This document shows positions 53,461-61,742 of a stretch of DNA of 64,000 bases, in pieces. The translations under genes and the position numbers were made by a program. The first letter of the stretch is position 1. Each line of letters opens with the position of its first letter. The notes under the pieces are model-generated. The model saw nothing but the letters and a program-made list of their open reading frames with translations, searched no databases and was not told the origin of the DNA. This DNA comes from an uncultured Spirochaetaceae bacterium. GTDB taxonomy: Bacteria > Spirochaetota > Spirochaetia > Sphaerochaetales > Sphaerochaetaceae. The DNA is taken from the NCBI GenBank assembly GCA_944390015.1, contig CALXOL010000004.1:89882-153881 (forward strand), written 5' to 3'.

Positions 53461-53494
53461 TCCCTCGGATTTTTCTTCCGAGGGACTATTTTTT
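53461..53494 (+). terminator. Terminator of the iron-type importer operon
   Basis: CCCTCGGA (53462-53469) pairs with TCCGAGGG (53477-53484), followed by ACTA and six T. Confidence 0.88.
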
Positions 53495-53539
53495 CTCATT
53501 TAAAATTTGTATAGTTGAGTATCAAAATTTTGGAGGAAG

Positions 53540-55093
53540 ATGGTGGCACTAGCTAATCATGACTCAGTTGTCGTACTCGATTTCGGAGCCCAGTACAGTC
53601 AGCTTATTGCTCGTCGTGTGAGGGAGTGCGGTGTATATTCGCAGATAGTTCCTTTTAATACCCCTGCAGATGAGATAAGGAAAATGAATGTAAAGGGTAT
53701 AATCTTCTCCGGCGGTCCTGCATCTGTTAAGACCGAAGGTTCACCCCGTCCAGATGAGAAGATTTTTACACTCGGAGTTCCCGTCTTAGGAATCTGTTAT
53801 GGGCTTCAGGTAATGTCCTTGATGCTTGGGGGTACAGTTGATTGCCCTGAGAAGAAGGAGTACGGGCTTGCCAATATAAATATAGAGAAGGCTTCCGCTC
53901 TTTTAAAGGGCGTTGCTCAGAACAGTCAGGTATGGATGAGCCATGGGGATTCTGTCTCTGCTATGGCACCGGGATTTACTTTGGTTGCAAATACCCCTAA
54001 CTGCCCTTATACAGTTGTAGAGGATGCTCAAAGGAAGTTCTATGGGGTACAGTTCCATCCTGAGGTCGTGCACTCACTTGATGGAACGAGAATGATAAGA
54101 AACTTCGTCCTCGATATCTGTGGCTGTAGGGCAGACTGGAATATGGGCTCGTTCATCAACGATGCCATTGAGGATATAAGAAAGACGGTAGGGGATAAAA
54201 GGGTTCTCTGCGGCCTTTCAGGAGGAGTTGATTCGTCCGTTGCCGCAGTCCTCATCCATAAGGCGATAGGCGACCAGCTCGTATGTGTCTTTGTAAACAA
54301 TGGAATGCTTCGAAAGAATGAAGCGGAAAATGTACTTGAACTCTTTGGAAAGAACTTCAGTATGAATCTTCACTATGCTGATGCAGAAAAGGACTTCCTT
54401 GATGCATTGAAAGGAGTGACAGAGCCAGAGGCAAAGAGAAAGATAATAGGAAAGCTTTTTGTCGATACTTTCTATTCAGAGGCAAGAAAATGTGGAGAGA
54501 TATCTTTTCTTGCGCAGGGAACGCTTTACCCGGATGTAATTGAATCCAGAAGTGCATTCGGCGGTCCATCTAGTACGATTAAGAGTCATCATAACGTAGG
54601 AGGACTTCCTGAAGACCTCAAATGGCAGCTTTTAGAGCCGCTTAAAGAGCTCTTCAAGGATGAGGTTAGGGCACTTGGAAAGGAGCTAGGACTTCCTGAT
54701 GAGCTTGTCAACCGTCATCCTTTCCCTGGCCCTGGTCTCGGGGTAAGATGTATAGGAGAAGTTACTAAAGAGAGACTCGATACACTTCGTGATGTGGATG
54801 CAATCTTCATAGAAGAGATAAGGAGGGCTGGATTATATGACAAAATCTGGCAAGCTCTTGCAGATCTTCTTCCTGTAAAGAGTGTAGGAGTACAGGGGGA
54901 TGAGAGAACATATCGTGAGGTATGTACGCTCCGTGCCGTAACTAGTGAGGATGCAATGACAGCAGACTGGTACAGAATGCCATATGATGTGATGCAGAGA
55001 TGTGCATCCCGCATCTGTAATGAAGTAAAAGGAGTCAATAGAGTCCTTTATGACATTACGAGTAAGCCACCAGGAACGATAGAGTGGGAATGA
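53540..55093 (+). CDS. guaA: GMP synthase (glutamine-hydrolysing)
   Basis: Converts XMP to GMP. 517 residues: class I amidotransferase with the nucleophile Cys in GICYGLQ, then the ATP-pyrophosphatase P-loop GLSGGVDSS, and the C-terminal dimerisation domain ending ITSKPPGTIEWE. GGAGGAAG precedes the ATG. The 3' end of guaA is a known integration site for genomic islands in many bacteria, and the DNA after this stop is accessory in nature. Confidence 0.97.
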   Translation: MVALANHDSVVVLDFGAQYSQLIARRVRECGVYSQIVPFNTPADEIRKMNVKGIIFSGGPASVKTEGSPRPDEKIFTLGVPVLGICYGLQVMSLMLGGTVDCPEKKEYGLANINIEKASALLKGVAQNSQVWMSHGDSVSAMAPGFTLVANTPNCPYTVVEDAQRKFYGVQFHPEVVHSLDGTRMIRNFVLDICGCRADWNMGSFINDAIEDIRKTVGDKRVLCGLSGGVDSSVAAVLIHKAIGDQLVCVFVNNGMLRKNEAENVLELFGKNFSMNLHYADAEKDFLDALKGVTEPEAKRKIIGKLFVDTFYSEARKCGEISFLAQGTLYPDVIESRSAFGGPSSTIKSHHNVGGLPEDLKWQLLEPLKELFKDEVRALGKELGLPDELVNRHPFPGPGLGVRCIGEVTKERLDTLRDVDAIFIEEIRRAGLYDKIWQALADLLPVKSVGVQGDERTYREVCTLRAVTSEDAMTADWYRMPYDVMQRCASRICNEVKGVNRVLYDITSKPPGTIEWE

Positions 55094-55115
55094 TTTAAAT
55101 TTATATATAATAAGA

Positions 55116-55158
55116 AAATCGTTGTAAAACAATCACTTGTTTTATGACGATTTTTTTA
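55116..55158 (+). terminator. Terminator of guaA
   Basis: An imperfect long stem: AAATCGT and TAAAACA pair with TGTTTTA and ACGATTT around ATCACT, followed by a T run. The same structure returns at 60661. Confidence 0.75.
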
Positions 55159-55267
55159 TTTTATGTCAGTTATTGCTATTATTTCGATTTTTTCGTGCCA
55201 AAATCGAGCCAGTGAAAAATCTTTAAAACTGGTATACGTATTATTTTTATTAGTTCTATTATCATGG
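55116..55267. repeat. Direct repeat, copy A (after guaA)
   Basis: Copy A of a diverged repeat of about 140-150 nt. It shares the exact 19-mer TTGTTTTATGACGATTTTT (55137-55155) and, about 90 nt further, a TTAAAACTG-TATAC-TTAT segment with copy B at 60661-60794. Together they bracket about 5.5 kb of island DNA. Confidence 0.65.
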
Positions 55268-55695
55268 TATGAAAATAACTATTTACCATGTAATAAATTA
55301 AAATTGTGGCAAAATGTTTATAATTCGTCACTTCTTGTGGATTTTTTACAGAAGGACTTCTCCTTAGATTTTTGAAAATAATCTATATTCACTTTTCATC
55401 ATGAGATTAGGAAAGAAGGCAATGAATGTAAGCAGTTTGCAGACTAAGCATTAAGAAGAAGTACGTGAAACTCTAAGCGTGTGGAAAAGCCTCAATATTA
55501 GATAGTTACAAGAATAAGGGCGTTAAGCTGAGAATGTCAATTATAAAGGTTATCAAATAAGAGATTAAACTCCATAGTCAAAACCCACCGCTTATAAAAG
55601 CGAGTGCTTGCATTAGAATAAAGATAAAAGCAAATAAGCATTGCTAAAATAATCTAAAAGTATTACTTGTATATTTACAAAGGATGTAAAAAATA
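55268..55695. other. AT-rich island DNA without a gene
   Basis: No reading frame with support. A 70-codon frame at 55163-55375 lies on the repeat and has no ribosome-binding site. Between about 55401 and 55630 one frame (MRLGKKAMNVSSLQTKH, then EEVRETLSVWKSLNIR) looks protein-like but is cut by many stops, so it may be a decayed gene. Confidence 0.45.
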
Positions 55696-55944
55696 ATGAC
55701 AAATACAGTAACTTTTAAAATAGATGAAAAAGATAAGGAGCTGGCTCAGGAGTTGTTTGATTCAATGGGACTTACCTTTTCAGGAGCCTTGAACATCTTT
55801 ATTAAGGCCTGTATCAACACTAGAAGCATACCTTTTAATATCAAAGCTCCTTCTTTAGACCAGGTGATAAAGGATAGACTCAAGGAATCAGAAGATCCGT
55901 TGAATCTCAGCAGAAAATTCAATGATGTTGAAAATATGATGTAG
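55696..55944 (+). CDS. RelB/DinJ-family antitoxin
   Basis: 82-residue ribbon-helix-helix antitoxin: MTNTVTFKIDEKDKELAQEL and the DinJ-like MGLTFSGALNIFIKACINT helix pair, with a short toxin-wrapping tail. In dinJ-yafQ modules it neutralises a ribosome-dependent mRNA interferase and represses its own promoter. The partner directly downstream is broken, so this antitoxin is apparently an orphan. AAAGGATG lies upstream. Confidence 0.88.
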   Translation: MTNTVTFKIDEKDKELAQELFDSMGLTFSGALNIFIKACINTRSIPFNIKAPSLDQVIKDRLKESEDPLNLSRKFNDVENMM

Positions 55945-55948
55945 TCCC

Positions 55949-56206
55949 TTGATTCTTAAGATACGCGATATTTAAATTCATTCAAAAAAAACTACAAGTT
56001 CTTAGATAACTGGGTTACGATATCGAAAAGCTGAAACATGTAATCCCATTGATTACATAGGAAAAAACTACCTGAAAGTATTAGGCTGTCAGTCAGTCTT
56101 AAAGGAAAAATATGTAGTAAAGCTATTGATAGTAACCATTAAAATGATTGTTGTTTACCATGAGAGAAATATATTTATATCCTTTGTTTTGACTACAATA
56201 CCTTAG
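55949..56206 (+). pseudogene. Shattered YafQ-like toxin
   Basis: Directly after the antitoxin, pieces of a YafQ/RelE-type toxin appear in different frames: ILKIRDI, then RYLNSFKKNYKFLDN, then GYDIEKLKHVIPLIT, and late SLKGKY and IKMIVVYHERNIFISFVL. The order and spacing fit YafQ (LKIxY-x-FKKxYK-GYDIxKLxxVI), but at least two frameshifts and a stop interrupt it. Assignment is by eye. Confidence 0.6.
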
Positions 56207-56272
56207 CGATTGTAAACAGTCTAGCATATCTTAGATTTCTCGAACGGTTTTGTTAGTGACTTCTGTGCGGTA

Positions 56273-56449
56273 TCATTGAAAACTGGCCTTGATGGAGGCC
56301 GTGATGGCTGTGACGGAGAACGCCGTCTTGAGGGTGGAGCCTATCTTATCTACGGAGCCTTTGAGTGCGCTGAGGTCGTTTGAGGCGGACTTTACCGCGG
56401 ACGAGCTGTTGTTCTCGCCCTTGATTATGACTTTTGCCTGTGTGGGCAT
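56273..56449 (-). pseudogene. Phage tail tape-measure protein, 5' fragment
   Basis: 58 codons starting MPTQAKVIIKGENNSSSAVK, a common N-terminus of siphophage tape-measure proteins (amphipathic, with repeated Ser and Ala). AAGGAGA stands 6 nt before the ATG. The G+C-rich frame ends abruptly at 56273 where AT-rich DNA begins, so the rest of a gene normally 2-5 kb long is gone. Confidence 0.55.
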
Positions 56450-56506
56450 GGGGGTCTCCTTGTTTTTTTCTGTATTTGCATTTATGATTTGAATACGGGA
56501 AAAACT

Positions 56507-57685
56507 ATGTTTTTGAGACGGTCGTTGAAAGCTATCTGCTTCATACTAATAGCATTAATGGTTGTTACCATTCCTCTGTATGCAGTAGTTGATGGTTGTT
56601 CTCTATATGAGGTGGCGATATCGGATGATAACCTTGATGAGGTCCAATCACTGATTAGGAATGGGGTGGATGTTGATGTAAGAGATGCTGACGGCAGAAC
56701 TCCTCTTATGTATGCTTCTTCCAATGATAATCCCGATCTTGTTAGATTTTTGCTTGAAGCCGGAGCAGATGTGAATGCAAGGAGTGATAGTGATTTGACA
56801 GCTTTGATGCGTGCCGCTTACTTTACAAGTAATCCTGATGTCATCAGAGTTCTGCTCAAAGCTGGAGCGGATGTAAATGCAAGAAATAACAAAGATCAGA
56901 CGGCTCTGATGTATGCTATTTCTACTAATCCTAATCTGGATATAACCGTGGTTCTACTCGAAGCTGGAGCGGATGTGAATGCAAGGGATATTCAAGGCTG
57001 GACTCCTCTAATGTATGCCGCCTATTACAGTAATGCCAATGTCATTAAAGCTTTGCTCAAAGCTGGGGCTGATATTGAGGCAAGAGATAATAGTGATAGG
57101 ACATGTCTGTGGCATGCTGTCTCCAACAACAATTCCGATGTAATTAGGGCTCTGCTTGAAGCTGGAACTGACGTGGAGGCAAGGGATATATATGTAGAGA
57201 CTCCTCTTATGCATGCGGCTGTCTATGCTAGTAACCCTGATGTAATCAGGGCTCTGCTTGAAGCTGGAGCTGATGTGGAGGCAAGAGATGATGATGGTCA
57301 GACGCTTCTGATGTATGCGGCTGGTGGTGGCAACTCTGATATTTTCAGAATTGTGGTTGAAGCCGGAGACAAGAATATAAAAGCCAGGAGTAGGAATGGT
57401 CAGACACCTCTGATGTATGCAGTTTCTGGTGGAAATCCTGATATTCTCAGGATTCTGCTTGAACTCGGAGCTGATGTGAATGCAAGGGATGTTTATGGCA
57501 ATACGCCTCTACTTCTTGCTACTTCCTTAAACAGCAGCTCCGATATTATCAGGATTCTGCTTGATGCTGGAGCGGATGCCACAGATCGAAATCATGAAGG
57601 AAAACAGGCCATCGATTATATTGATAAAAGTGATTCTTTGTACGGTACTGACACCTATTGGAGACTCTGGGATGCCAGTTTCTAA
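56507..57685 (+). CDS. Exported ankyrin-repeat protein
   Basis: 392 residues from the ATG at 56507. Signal peptide (RRSLKAICFILIALMVVTI, cut near LYA), then about ten ankyrin repeats of 33-34 residues with the consensus TPLMYA and ALLEAGADVNARD. The tail is YWRLWDASF. Exported ankyrin proteins bind other proteins; a partner is not known here. It lies between two phage fragments on the opposite strand. The ribosome-binding site is weak. Confidence 0.85.
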   Translation: MFLRRSLKAICFILIALMVVTIPLYAVVDGCSLYEVAISDDNLDEVQSLIRNGVDVDVRDADGRTPLMYASSNDNPDLVRFLLEAGADVNARSDSDLTALMRAAYFTSNPDVIRVLLKAGADVNARNNKDQTALMYAISTNPNLDITVVLLEAGADVNARDIQGWTPLMYAAYYSNANVIKALLKAGADIEARDNSDRTCLWHAVSNNNSDVIRALLEAGTDVEARDIYVETPLMHAAVYASNPDVIRALLEAGADVEARDDDGQTLLMYAAGGGNSDIFRIVVEAGDKNIKARSRNGQTPLMYAVSGGNPDILRILLELGADVNARDVYGNTPLLLATSLNSSSDIIRILLDAGADATDRNHEGKQAIDYIDKSDSLYGTDTYWRLWDASF

Positions 57686-58108
57686 TGTTTCACTTTCATC
57701 CTGATGCTCTCAGCTTTCTCTGATAAATGCTTTCTGAAGTTCAGCTGCATGAGCATCAGGATCTGCATGGTCATGTAGGGCTGGTCCATGACGGAGCCGG
57801 GGAAGGGCAGATGCCTCCAGTCCCCAGTCTCGCTGTCCACTATTGGGAGGAAGACATCCGTCAGGTACATCAGCCATCTCCCGCATTCCTCCATTATCAC
57901 ACGGCTTCGCTGTCCCCTGAAGATGGAGCCGGAGAGACTGGCGATTTCAGCCTTGCATCCTCCGGCGGGAACGAAAAGCCCTTGAAGTGTACTCATCGAC
58001 GACCTTCGCCGTCAGCTCAAGCGAGCTGAACACAAGCTCCGTCACGTCCTCCGCCTTCATCTTCCTCTGTCCCTTCGTGTCCTCGAAGAAGCTGTGGTCG
58101 GTTATCAT
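57682..58108 (-). pseudogene. Phage-derived frameshifted gene, possibly tail assembly chaperone
   Basis: Two overlapping minus-strand frames in G+C-rich DNA. The upstream one (58108 to 57947) begins MITDHSFFEDTKGQRKMKAE. The downstream one (57996 to 57682) contains GQRSRVIMEECGRWLMYL and FPGSVMDQPYMTMQILMLMQ. They would join with a +1 shift near GGGCTTTTCG. A tail-chaperone pair normally sits just before the tape-measure gene and uses such a shift, and the 56.4-kb fragment fits. It may equally be plain decay. Confidence 0.4.
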
Positions 58109-58110
58109 CG

Positions 58111-58434
58111 AGGGGACCGCTCCGCGACGGCGATATCGAGAGACCCGACGATGAAGCTTATGCCAATGCCTGGTTCATAAACGCAAACAGCGCCACGGCA
58201 CCCGGCATCGTTGACAAGGCCTGTGAACCTATTCTTGACCGCAGTCTCGTGTACCCAGGCGTATACGGAAGGGCGGCGATAACCTTCTATGCCTTCAACT
58301 CGAACGGCAACAGGGGAATCGCTTGCGGGCTTCAGGACCTGCAGCTCATCCGTGCTGGAGAGCCGCTCGGATCAAAGTCCTCACCAGAGGATGATTTCGG
58401 GGAGACCGAGGACGACGAGGACTTCCTCGCATAA
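58111..58434 (+). pseudogene. DUF2815 phage single-strand DNA-binding protein, 3' fragment
   Basis: An open frame without a start codon reads RGPLRDGDIERPDDEAYANA, then SATAPGIVDKACEPILDRSL, FNSNGNRGIACGLQDLQLIR and an acidic end (EDDEDFLA). This is the C-terminal half of DUF2815, a phage SSB-like family. At 58111 it meets the phage fragment on the other strand, a head-to-head junction created by rearrangement. Confidence 0.65.
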
Positions 58435-59201
58435 CAAGTAACGGCTGCTATAATCATCTCCTTTTTTGCCACGGAGTCGGCGACGGTGTCAGAGTCAACC
58501 GAAAAGGTAACCAAGTAGTCAATTAAAAAGGGAACGAAGAAGACAACTGAAAAGGGAACGAAAAATATATAAAATACAAAGCAAATAAAATTACGTCGAT
58601 CAATATTTTCTAGAAAGTTCTATTTTGAATTTAAAACAGGTAACTGCGGTTAATCATTTTTCCAAACAGTTCAATACTATATTAAGAGCTTGCTTAAGGT
58701 AAGACATAATATGTTAATGGTAAGCAGGTTTTCTAATGATGCAATGCAACACAATCCTCCTAGTATCGTGGAGTTATGTTTTTATGCCCAGTTTTAAAGC
58801 CTTTACGCGACTACAATTATGTACATATGTATAAGTGCTTAATAGATCCGTGTTATTTAATTCTATAAATTTCTTCAAAAATTTGATTCGGATAAAATAA
58901 AAGAAACATAGGACAAATAGATAATTATCCAAGTCATACCGCAGCGGAACATCTAAAATTGCAGGACAAACTAATTTTAACTTAACATGTACTTTTTATC
59001 TCGTTTATTTAGCATTAGAAAGTAAATTAATTTTCATTCCTTTATTAATTGTCTTTTTCATGCCCCTTCTTTTTGACTCATTTTCGTTACTTTATTTTTT
59101 GACTATTTCAGTACTTTTTAGGCTGACTCTAACAACGGTTTCGTGGCTTTTCCTGTACAAGGATTGGAAGCGTGATATAATAAGAAAAATGGAGGTTCTG
59201 T
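58435..59201. other. Long AT-rich island gap
   Basis: About 770 nt between the phage fragment and the next gene. The first 130 nt are phage-like and contain the tandem repeat listed separately; the rest is very AT-rich and rich in pyrimidine tracts (58980-59130). I see no gene, terminator or recognisable RNA. The end holds the upstream region of the gene at 59202. Confidence 0.5.
58497..58568. repeat. Three tandem 24-nt imperfect repeats
   Basis: Units at 58497-58520, 58521-58544 and 58545-58568 share the core GAAAAGGGAACGAA (one copy GGTAACCAA). In one frame they give Lys-Gly-Thr-Lys-like octapeptides, with a TAG in the first unit. Probably the tail of a decayed gene. Confidence 0.6.
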
Positions 59202-59741
59202 ATGCGTAAGTTATTGGTTGTTATGATTATATTGCTTGCTTCTTTAGAAGTTTTTGCTATTTCTTCAGAGGCTATTCAGAATGCTGCAGTCAGCCTAAAT
59301 GTTCCGTACGATGTGCTTGCTCGACTCGTTGCAGAGTACAACGATGGAACATCTGTGGCTTCTTCTGCTTCTGATGTACTTGGTTTAAACGCAGTGTATA
59401 ACGATTTCATCACCAATGGCGTAGCGGCGGATATGAAGTACAATGGGCAAGTTATAACAATGAGATTCCTTGTTTCTTCAATGCATGCAAATAGCATGTA
59501 TGGCGAGCAGTATTCTTGGATAGATGATTCGTATCCATACAGGTATCAGATTGAAGGGCCTAATGGGAATAGCAATGATTACAGTGTGTTCCTGTATTTC
59601 AGCTGTTATCCCGATAATTCGGAGACGGGTAAACTGATGAATGTAAGATCTGGAGATTACCTTACAGTGCAGGGAACCTGTTCCGTAGAGACTCTAGGCA
59701 CGTTTATTTACATCAAACTTCTTGGAGCTAAGATATTGTAA
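59202..59741 (+). CDS. Exported small protein with OB-like domain
   Basis: 179 residues with signal peptide (MRKLLVVMIILLASLEVFA) and a C-terminal region (ADMKYNGQVITMRFLVSSM; LMNVRSGDYLTVQGTCSVET) resembling the tRNA_anti-like OB fold found in many exported or lipid-linked proteins. GGAGG precedes the ATG. Forms a pair with the membrane protein at 59757. Function unknown. Confidence 0.7.
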   Translation: MRKLLVVMIILLASLEVFAISSEAIQNAAVSLNVPYDVLARLVAEYNDGTSVASSASDVLGLNAVYNDFITNGVAADMKYNGQVITMRFLVSSMHANSMYGEQYSWIDDSYPYRYQIEGPNGNSNDYSVFLYFSCYPDNSETGKLMNVRSGDYLTVQGTCSVETLGTFIYIKLLGAKIL

Positions 59742-59756
59742 AACTGGAGGTGTATA

Positions 59757-60167
59757 ATGGAAGAGAACAGTAAGCCATCATTAGGATTTATAAAGTTTGT
59801 TTTAATTGTTATTGCTGTTGGAGTCGTATATCTTTGCTTTACTCAGTTCCAGGGTACGCAGTCCTTTGACTCGACTCCTAAAATCCTGATTATTGACGTT
59901 CTTCGTGACACGGTAAGCGAGGATTCGTTGTCCGATTCAACTCAAGTGAGCAATGCTCTTGAAGATGGCGGGATGATTCAGATTAAGATAGACAATGATT
60001 GGCTTGGGAATGTGTTTGGCTCTGCGTATTCATATTATGGTGCATCCGATTCCGATGGATATCATTATACATTAGGAGCAGTGATGAATTATGTCGCAAG
60101 TCGAGGGTGGACATTCGTTCAGGCTCCATCGTCTGGGTTGAGTACCACTTATTATTTTGAGAAATGA
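59757..60167 (+). CDS. Small single-pass membrane protein, unknown
   Basis: 136 residues: one transmembrane segment (about 11-27) and a C-terminal soluble part (ILIIDVLRDTVSEDSLSD; GGMIQIKIDNDWLGNVFG). Not a family I recognise. GGAGG is well placed before the ATG and only 15 nt separate it from the preceding gene, so the two form one transcript. Confidence 0.65.
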   Translation: MEENSKPSLGFIKFVLIVIAVGVVYLCFTQFQGTQSFDSTPKILIIDVLRDTVSEDSLSDSTQVSNALEDGGMIQIKIDNDWLGNVFGSAYSYYGASDSDGYHYTLGAVMNYVASRGWTFVQAPSSGLSTTYYFEK

Positions 60168-60209
60168 TAGAGACAAGTCCGTGCAAGACAGCACGGCCTC
60201 GTTAAGCAA

Positions 60210-60630
60210 CTAGATTTCTGGCATGAATTCCTTGTATCTGCTGATCCATTCGTTGAGGCATATCTCGAAGAGCTTGCCATCGAATTTCCTGCGGGCTTTC
60301 TACGTTACGCCATCCATTCTAGCGATTTCTGTATTCGTCAGAAGCTCCCCGTAATGCTGGAAAAAAATACTCGCGGTATTTCTCTGGTACGACTTCATCG
60401 ATGATGCTCCTGATACGCTTTTCATTCTCAGATATGCGGTTTTCTTTGAAGATGGTTGTTTCGGGAGCGTAGCGTTCATCAGGAAAGCTGTCTTCGGGGG
60501 CATCTGCAAAAGCATAAGTGTTGTACGCATATTCAGCTTTCATCCTTTCGAATGCGAAATCCATATGTTCCTCCTGATATCTCTTCTGTAGTGCATTTGA
60601 ATGCTCCGCACTATAAAGCGTATCAAACAC
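60210..60630 (-). pseudogene. Frameshifted sigma-like helix-turn-helix gene
   Basis: The minus strand reads MFDTLYSAEHSNALQKRYQE... to IIDEVVPEKYREYFF, then needs one T less in a T7 run (near 60360) to continue QHYGELLTNTEIARMDGVT. A TAG follows, with KARRKFDGKLFEICLNEW beyond it in the same frame. The end resembles the sigma-70 region 4 helix-turn-helix seen in small regulators of conjugative elements. One frameshift and one nonsense codon. Identity tentative. Confidence 0.5.
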
Positions 60631-60660
60631 TTCTTTTTCATGTGGGTCACAGAGTCTAAT

Positions 60661-60794
60661 AAATCGTTATAAGACAATTATTTGTTTTATGACGATTTTT
60701 CATTTTATAGCAATTATTAATATTACTTAAGTTTTTCTAAATTCCTCGGAAAATCGTTAAAACTGATATACTATTATCTGTATTATAATGATGG
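60661..60794. repeat. Direct repeat, copy B (before the TIR gene)
   Basis: Diverged second copy of the guaA-terminator region. The exact 19-mer is at 60682-60700 and keeps its pairing arm, so it can also act as a terminator. The distal part (TTAAAACTGATATAC) runs into the leader of the TIR gene. Confidence 0.65.
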
Positions 60795-60854
60795 CAGAAT
60801 AATTGTTTGCTTGATAATGAACAAATAGATTATTATTTTAAAAGGAGTAGTATA

Positions 60855-61661
60855 TTGAATATTTTTCTATCTCATAATTACAAAGATAAACCCATAGTAG
60901 AACAGATCGCTATACGTCTAAAAGAAATTTATGGAGAAGATTCTGTATTCTATGATTCTTGGTCGATTAAACCGGGCGAGGGGATTATTGATAAAATGGA
61001 TGCAGGGTTGTTAAATGCTGATTATTTCTTTTTCTTTATTTCTAGCAATAGCTTAGCTAGCCAGATGGTAAAACTTGAATGGCAAAATGCTTTGATGATG
61101 AAAACTCAGAATCATAAATTAAAATTTATTCCAGTACGCTTAGATGAAAGTACTGTTCCTGCAATCTTAACACAAACATTATATATAGACTTTTATACAA
61201 ATGGATTTGAAGTAGGAATTAGGCAGATATTTGATGTCTTATCAGAAAAGAATGAATATATTTCAGAATTCAAAGAATTCGAAAATTTGAGTGCATATAG
61301 AGAAAAAATTGGAACAGACGGATTGTGTGAACGCTTAACAATTAATGCAAATTATTTTATGGAACCTACTGCTCAATTTTTAGTTATAGTCAATTCAAAG
61401 AAAGAGGATTTAACTGTCAACCCTGGAAATTGTATTTCTGATAGTTTCTTTTTGTCCGGAGAACCATTTTTGCCTATTTCCAATTTTACAAGAGGGGTAG
61501 TACTTCCGGTGGGTATCAATAGAGCATTAACGAAAGAAAATCCTTTTGTATTTGATATAAAAGTAAAACAAAATACTGTGAAAGCAAATCTAATTATGGG
61601 AGTTATGCATAGGCGAGGACCGAAATGTATAAAGAAGATCCCGTTGTTTGAAAGAGATTAA
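60855..61661 (+). CDS. TIR-domain protein, candidate defence NADase
   Basis: 268 residues from a TTG at 60855, chosen because AAAGGAG lies 7 nt upstream; the longer frame has none. The N-terminal 145 residues are a TIR domain: NIFLSHNYKDK, YDSWSIKPGEGIIDKMD, FFFFISSNSLAS and VKLEWQNAL with the putative catalytic E75. The remaining 120 residues are beta-rich and unrecognised. Bacterial TIR proteins often degrade NAD+ during phage infection. No Thoeris ThsA, SAVED or CRISPR partner is next to it. The DNA is AT-rich relative to the core. Confidence 0.82.
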   Translation: MNIFLSHNYKDKPIVEQIAIRLKEIYGEDSVFYDSWSIKPGEGIIDKMDAGLLNADYFFFFISSNSLASQMVKLEWQNALMMKTQNHKLKFIPVRLDESTVPAILTQTLYIDFYTNGFEVGIRQIFDVLSEKNEYISEFKEFENLSAYREKIGTDGLCERLTINANYFMEPTAQFLVIVNSKKEDLTVNPGNCISDSFFLSGEPFLPISNFTRGVVLPVGINRALTKENPFVFDIKVKQNTVKANLIMGVMHRRGPKCIKKIPLFERD

Positions 61662-61742
61662 TAGAAGAAAAGAGCACACTGCTAAAATTTAGCATTTGGA
61701 TATAATAATTAATAAAAGAATCCCAATTCATGGAACTATAGC

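Noticed and set aside
55163..55375. 70-codon frame after guaA
   Set aside because: It lies on the repeat/terminator region, has no ribosome-binding site and unusual composition.
58332..58514. 60-codon minus-strand frame opposite the DUF2815 fragment
   Set aside because: It is partly the shadow of the acidic DUF2815 tail and lacks a start signal.
60855..61661. Thoeris defence system
   Set aside because: Only a TIR protein is present. No ThsA-type NAD-binding partner (SIR2/SLOG) lies within the visible island.
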